In this document: positions 62,924 through 64,000 of the stretch, in pieces | Numbering within the stretch: the stretch's first letter is position 1 | Layout: every line of letters begins with the position of its first letter | From: Anaerocolumna sedimenticola | GTDB taxonomy: Bacteria > Bacillota > Clostridia > Lachnospirales > Lachnospiraceae | DNA: 64,000 bases | Assembly (NCBI RefSeq): GCF_009931695.1 | Contig: NZ_CP048000.1 | Location: 2,373,501-2,437,500, forward strand | Direction of reading: 5' to 3' | Made by a program: the position numbers and the translations under genes | The notes under the pieces: model-generated | The model's database searches: none | What the model saw: the letters and a program-made list of their open reading frames with translations, nothing else | Told to the model about the DNA's origin: nothing

Positions 62924-64000
62924 TTATACATTTTCACTTCTTAAGCTTTCGTAGGTATTATAAAGATCTATAATACCGTATCCCCATTCTTTATTTGGAT
63001 AGGTCATATTAGGATCTCTTTTTGCACCCCGCAGTAATAAATTTTTAATTTCTATGGTACTAAAATGTGTGTAATTTCCTCTTAAGATACCCCATTCTAA
63101 AAGCATTGCCGTTATCCCAGCCGTATGTGCTGCCGCAGCACTGGTTCCGGAAGCGGTGATATATGTATTGTTTAAACCTGGTCCAATCAGATTAACCCCC
63201 GGTGCCGCTAAGGAAGGAGCAATATTTTCGTTCCTTATATAACCCCGGCCGGAATTAATATAAAGGCTTTGGTTCGTATGGTCATATGCAGTTACCACGA
63301 TAGGTATATCAGTATTTCCGGGAGAAGTTAAGGTATATTCCGGGTCAGGCCTTACAAAATATGTCTGATTCGTAATAAATTGTTGAATCGGCAGCCAGAC
63401 ATGATAATTAACTGTGAGATTACCGCTTGAGTAGACACGGAATCTCCATATTCCTTCTGTTGGAAGCTTAAACCGCATTAAAATCAGTTCATCGCCGGAT
63501 TGAGATTCTACGACCTGATAATCCAAATTTATAATAGTTTTCTCAAATATAAAACGTATTTCTCTTGTTTCTGCTATTCTGGCCGGTATTCTGGGTATAT
63601 ATTCGCCTGTTGGAGAAAGGATATCTACGGAGAAGGTACTAGGTCCGATTCCCCATATTTCCATTGTAAACCCCTCCTCATTTGGTCCTACCTTTAACTC
63701 AACCGTATCAAATTCACTTCCGCTTTTCACCGCTCCATAATAGTGGTGCCCTCTATTTCCTTCATTTCCGCCGGCAATCACGACGGCGATACCACTTTGG
63801 GCAGCCAGTGCCGAGAGGTAACTGCTTAAAGCCCCCCGTTCATCGTGAGCTCCCTGGGAAGTACCAACACCTATAAAAAGTGAAAGAGGGCGCATAAGTT
63901 TACTGGCTGTCTCTACAAGATACCTGATACCATACATAAGATCATTCTTTTGATAGCAGGTCACATTTTGAGGAATACGCCAAAACTCTTTTAAATTATT
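62924..64000 (-). CDS. Csp-like subtilisin-family (S8) protease, 5' end beyond the window
   Basis: The frame is open from the window edge at 64000 to the stop at 62924, giving the C-terminal 358 residues of a subtilase. The oxyanion-hole Asn (VVIAGGNEGNRGHH) and the catalytic Ser in ASGTSAAAAHTAG are present; the Asp and His of the triad lie outside. A jelly-roll insertion between them (about 120 residues: STFSVDILSPTGEYIP to VNYHVWLP) is typical of CspB-like proteases of clostridia, which process the spore-germination hydrolase in some species. The start codons seen inside (e.g. GTG 63964) are not true starts. Confidence 0.88.
   Translation of the reverse strand, partial: NNLKEFWRIPQNVTCYQKNDLMYGIRYLVETASKLMRPLSLFIGVGTSQGAHDERGALSSYLSALAAQSGIAVVIAGGNEGNRGHHYYGAVKSGSEFDTVELKVGPNEEGFTMEIWGIGPSTFSVDILSPTGEYIPRIPARIAETREIRFIFEKTIINLDYQVVESQSGDELILMRFKLPTEGIWRFRVYSSGNLTVNYHVWLPIQQFITNQTYFVRPDPEYTLTSPGNTDIPIVVTAYDHTNQSLYINSGRGYIRNENIAPSLAAPGVNLIGPGLNNTYITASGTSAAAAHTAGITAMLLEWGILRGNYTHFSTIEIKNLLLRGAKRDPNMTYPNKEWGYGIIDLYNTYESLRSENV

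Overview
The window is low-GC, gene-dense DNA from a spore-forming anaerobic Firmicute, most likely a Lachnospiraceae (Clostridium cluster XIVa; Anaerocolumna/Lachnoclostridium-like). Reasons: strong AGGAGG ribosome sites with ATG/TTG/GTG starts, a T-box and a lysine riboswitch, the mcsA-mcsB-clpC-radA block, a SpoIID-like protein, a Csp-like subtilase, rubrerythrin, and several small families I know mainly from Lachnospiraceae (the 'endosialidase'-annotated protein, CD3324-like protein, DUF1062, DUF2156). I see no tRNA or rRNA gene, CRISPR array, prophage or transposase gene.

Layout. 1-9.4 kb: tail of a nitrate/sulfonate-type ABC ATPase, a membrane diguanylate cyclase, an AI-2E-family permease, a lone Panacea (DUF4065) HTH protein, DUF2156, typA, an SSB-like protein and a VanZ protein. 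9.6-12.1 kb: lysine biosynthesis (lysine riboswitch, dapA, dapB). 12.2-12.9 kb: three very short ORFs, one resembling TxpA/holin-like type I toxins. 12.9-18.1 kb: a Gld-type ABC export operon (ATPase, permease, GldG-like, DUF4340). 18.4-24.4 kb: a SpoIID-like protein, a YihY/BrkB membrane protein and a multicopper oxidase. 24.6-28.9 kb: T-box leader and pheST. 29-36.4 kb: three tandem paralogous secreted Ig-like surface proteins. 36.7-39.8 kb: a second VanZ, a small membrane protein and an M29 aminopeptidase. 40-43.9 kb: purE, purM, purN, purD. 44.2-48.7 kb: a collapsed MATE pseudogene, a secreted SH3/glucosaminidase and a membrane-anchored cohesin-type protein. 48.8-55.5 kb: GntR-mcsA-mcsB-clpC, the 'endosialidase' family protein and radA. 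55.8-64 kb: a soluble chemoreceptor-like protein, a run of minus-strand small-metabolism genes, CD3324-like protein, rubrerythrin, an MFS transporter and a Csp-like subtilase cut by the window edge.

Two window-wide themes stand out. First, five genes (SpoIID-like, multicopper oxidase, second Ig-like protein, clpC, rubrerythrin) each have one frameshift, and every one is repaired by adding a single G (or C) to a G/C run. In all five the repaired length is a whole number of codons and fits the family or paralogue, so these are more likely sequence errors, or less likely phase-variable tracts, than dead genes. Second, the intergenic DNA is full of palindromic repeats: at least three dispersed families plus several one-off long inverted repeats. 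Some overlap gene ends and supply stop codons. The best candidates for undescribed biology are the short-ORF cluster at 12.3-12.9 kb, the structured RNA between the T-box and pheS, the palindromic repeat families, the GntR regulator where CtsR would be expected, and the domain-shuffled Ig-like surface proteins.
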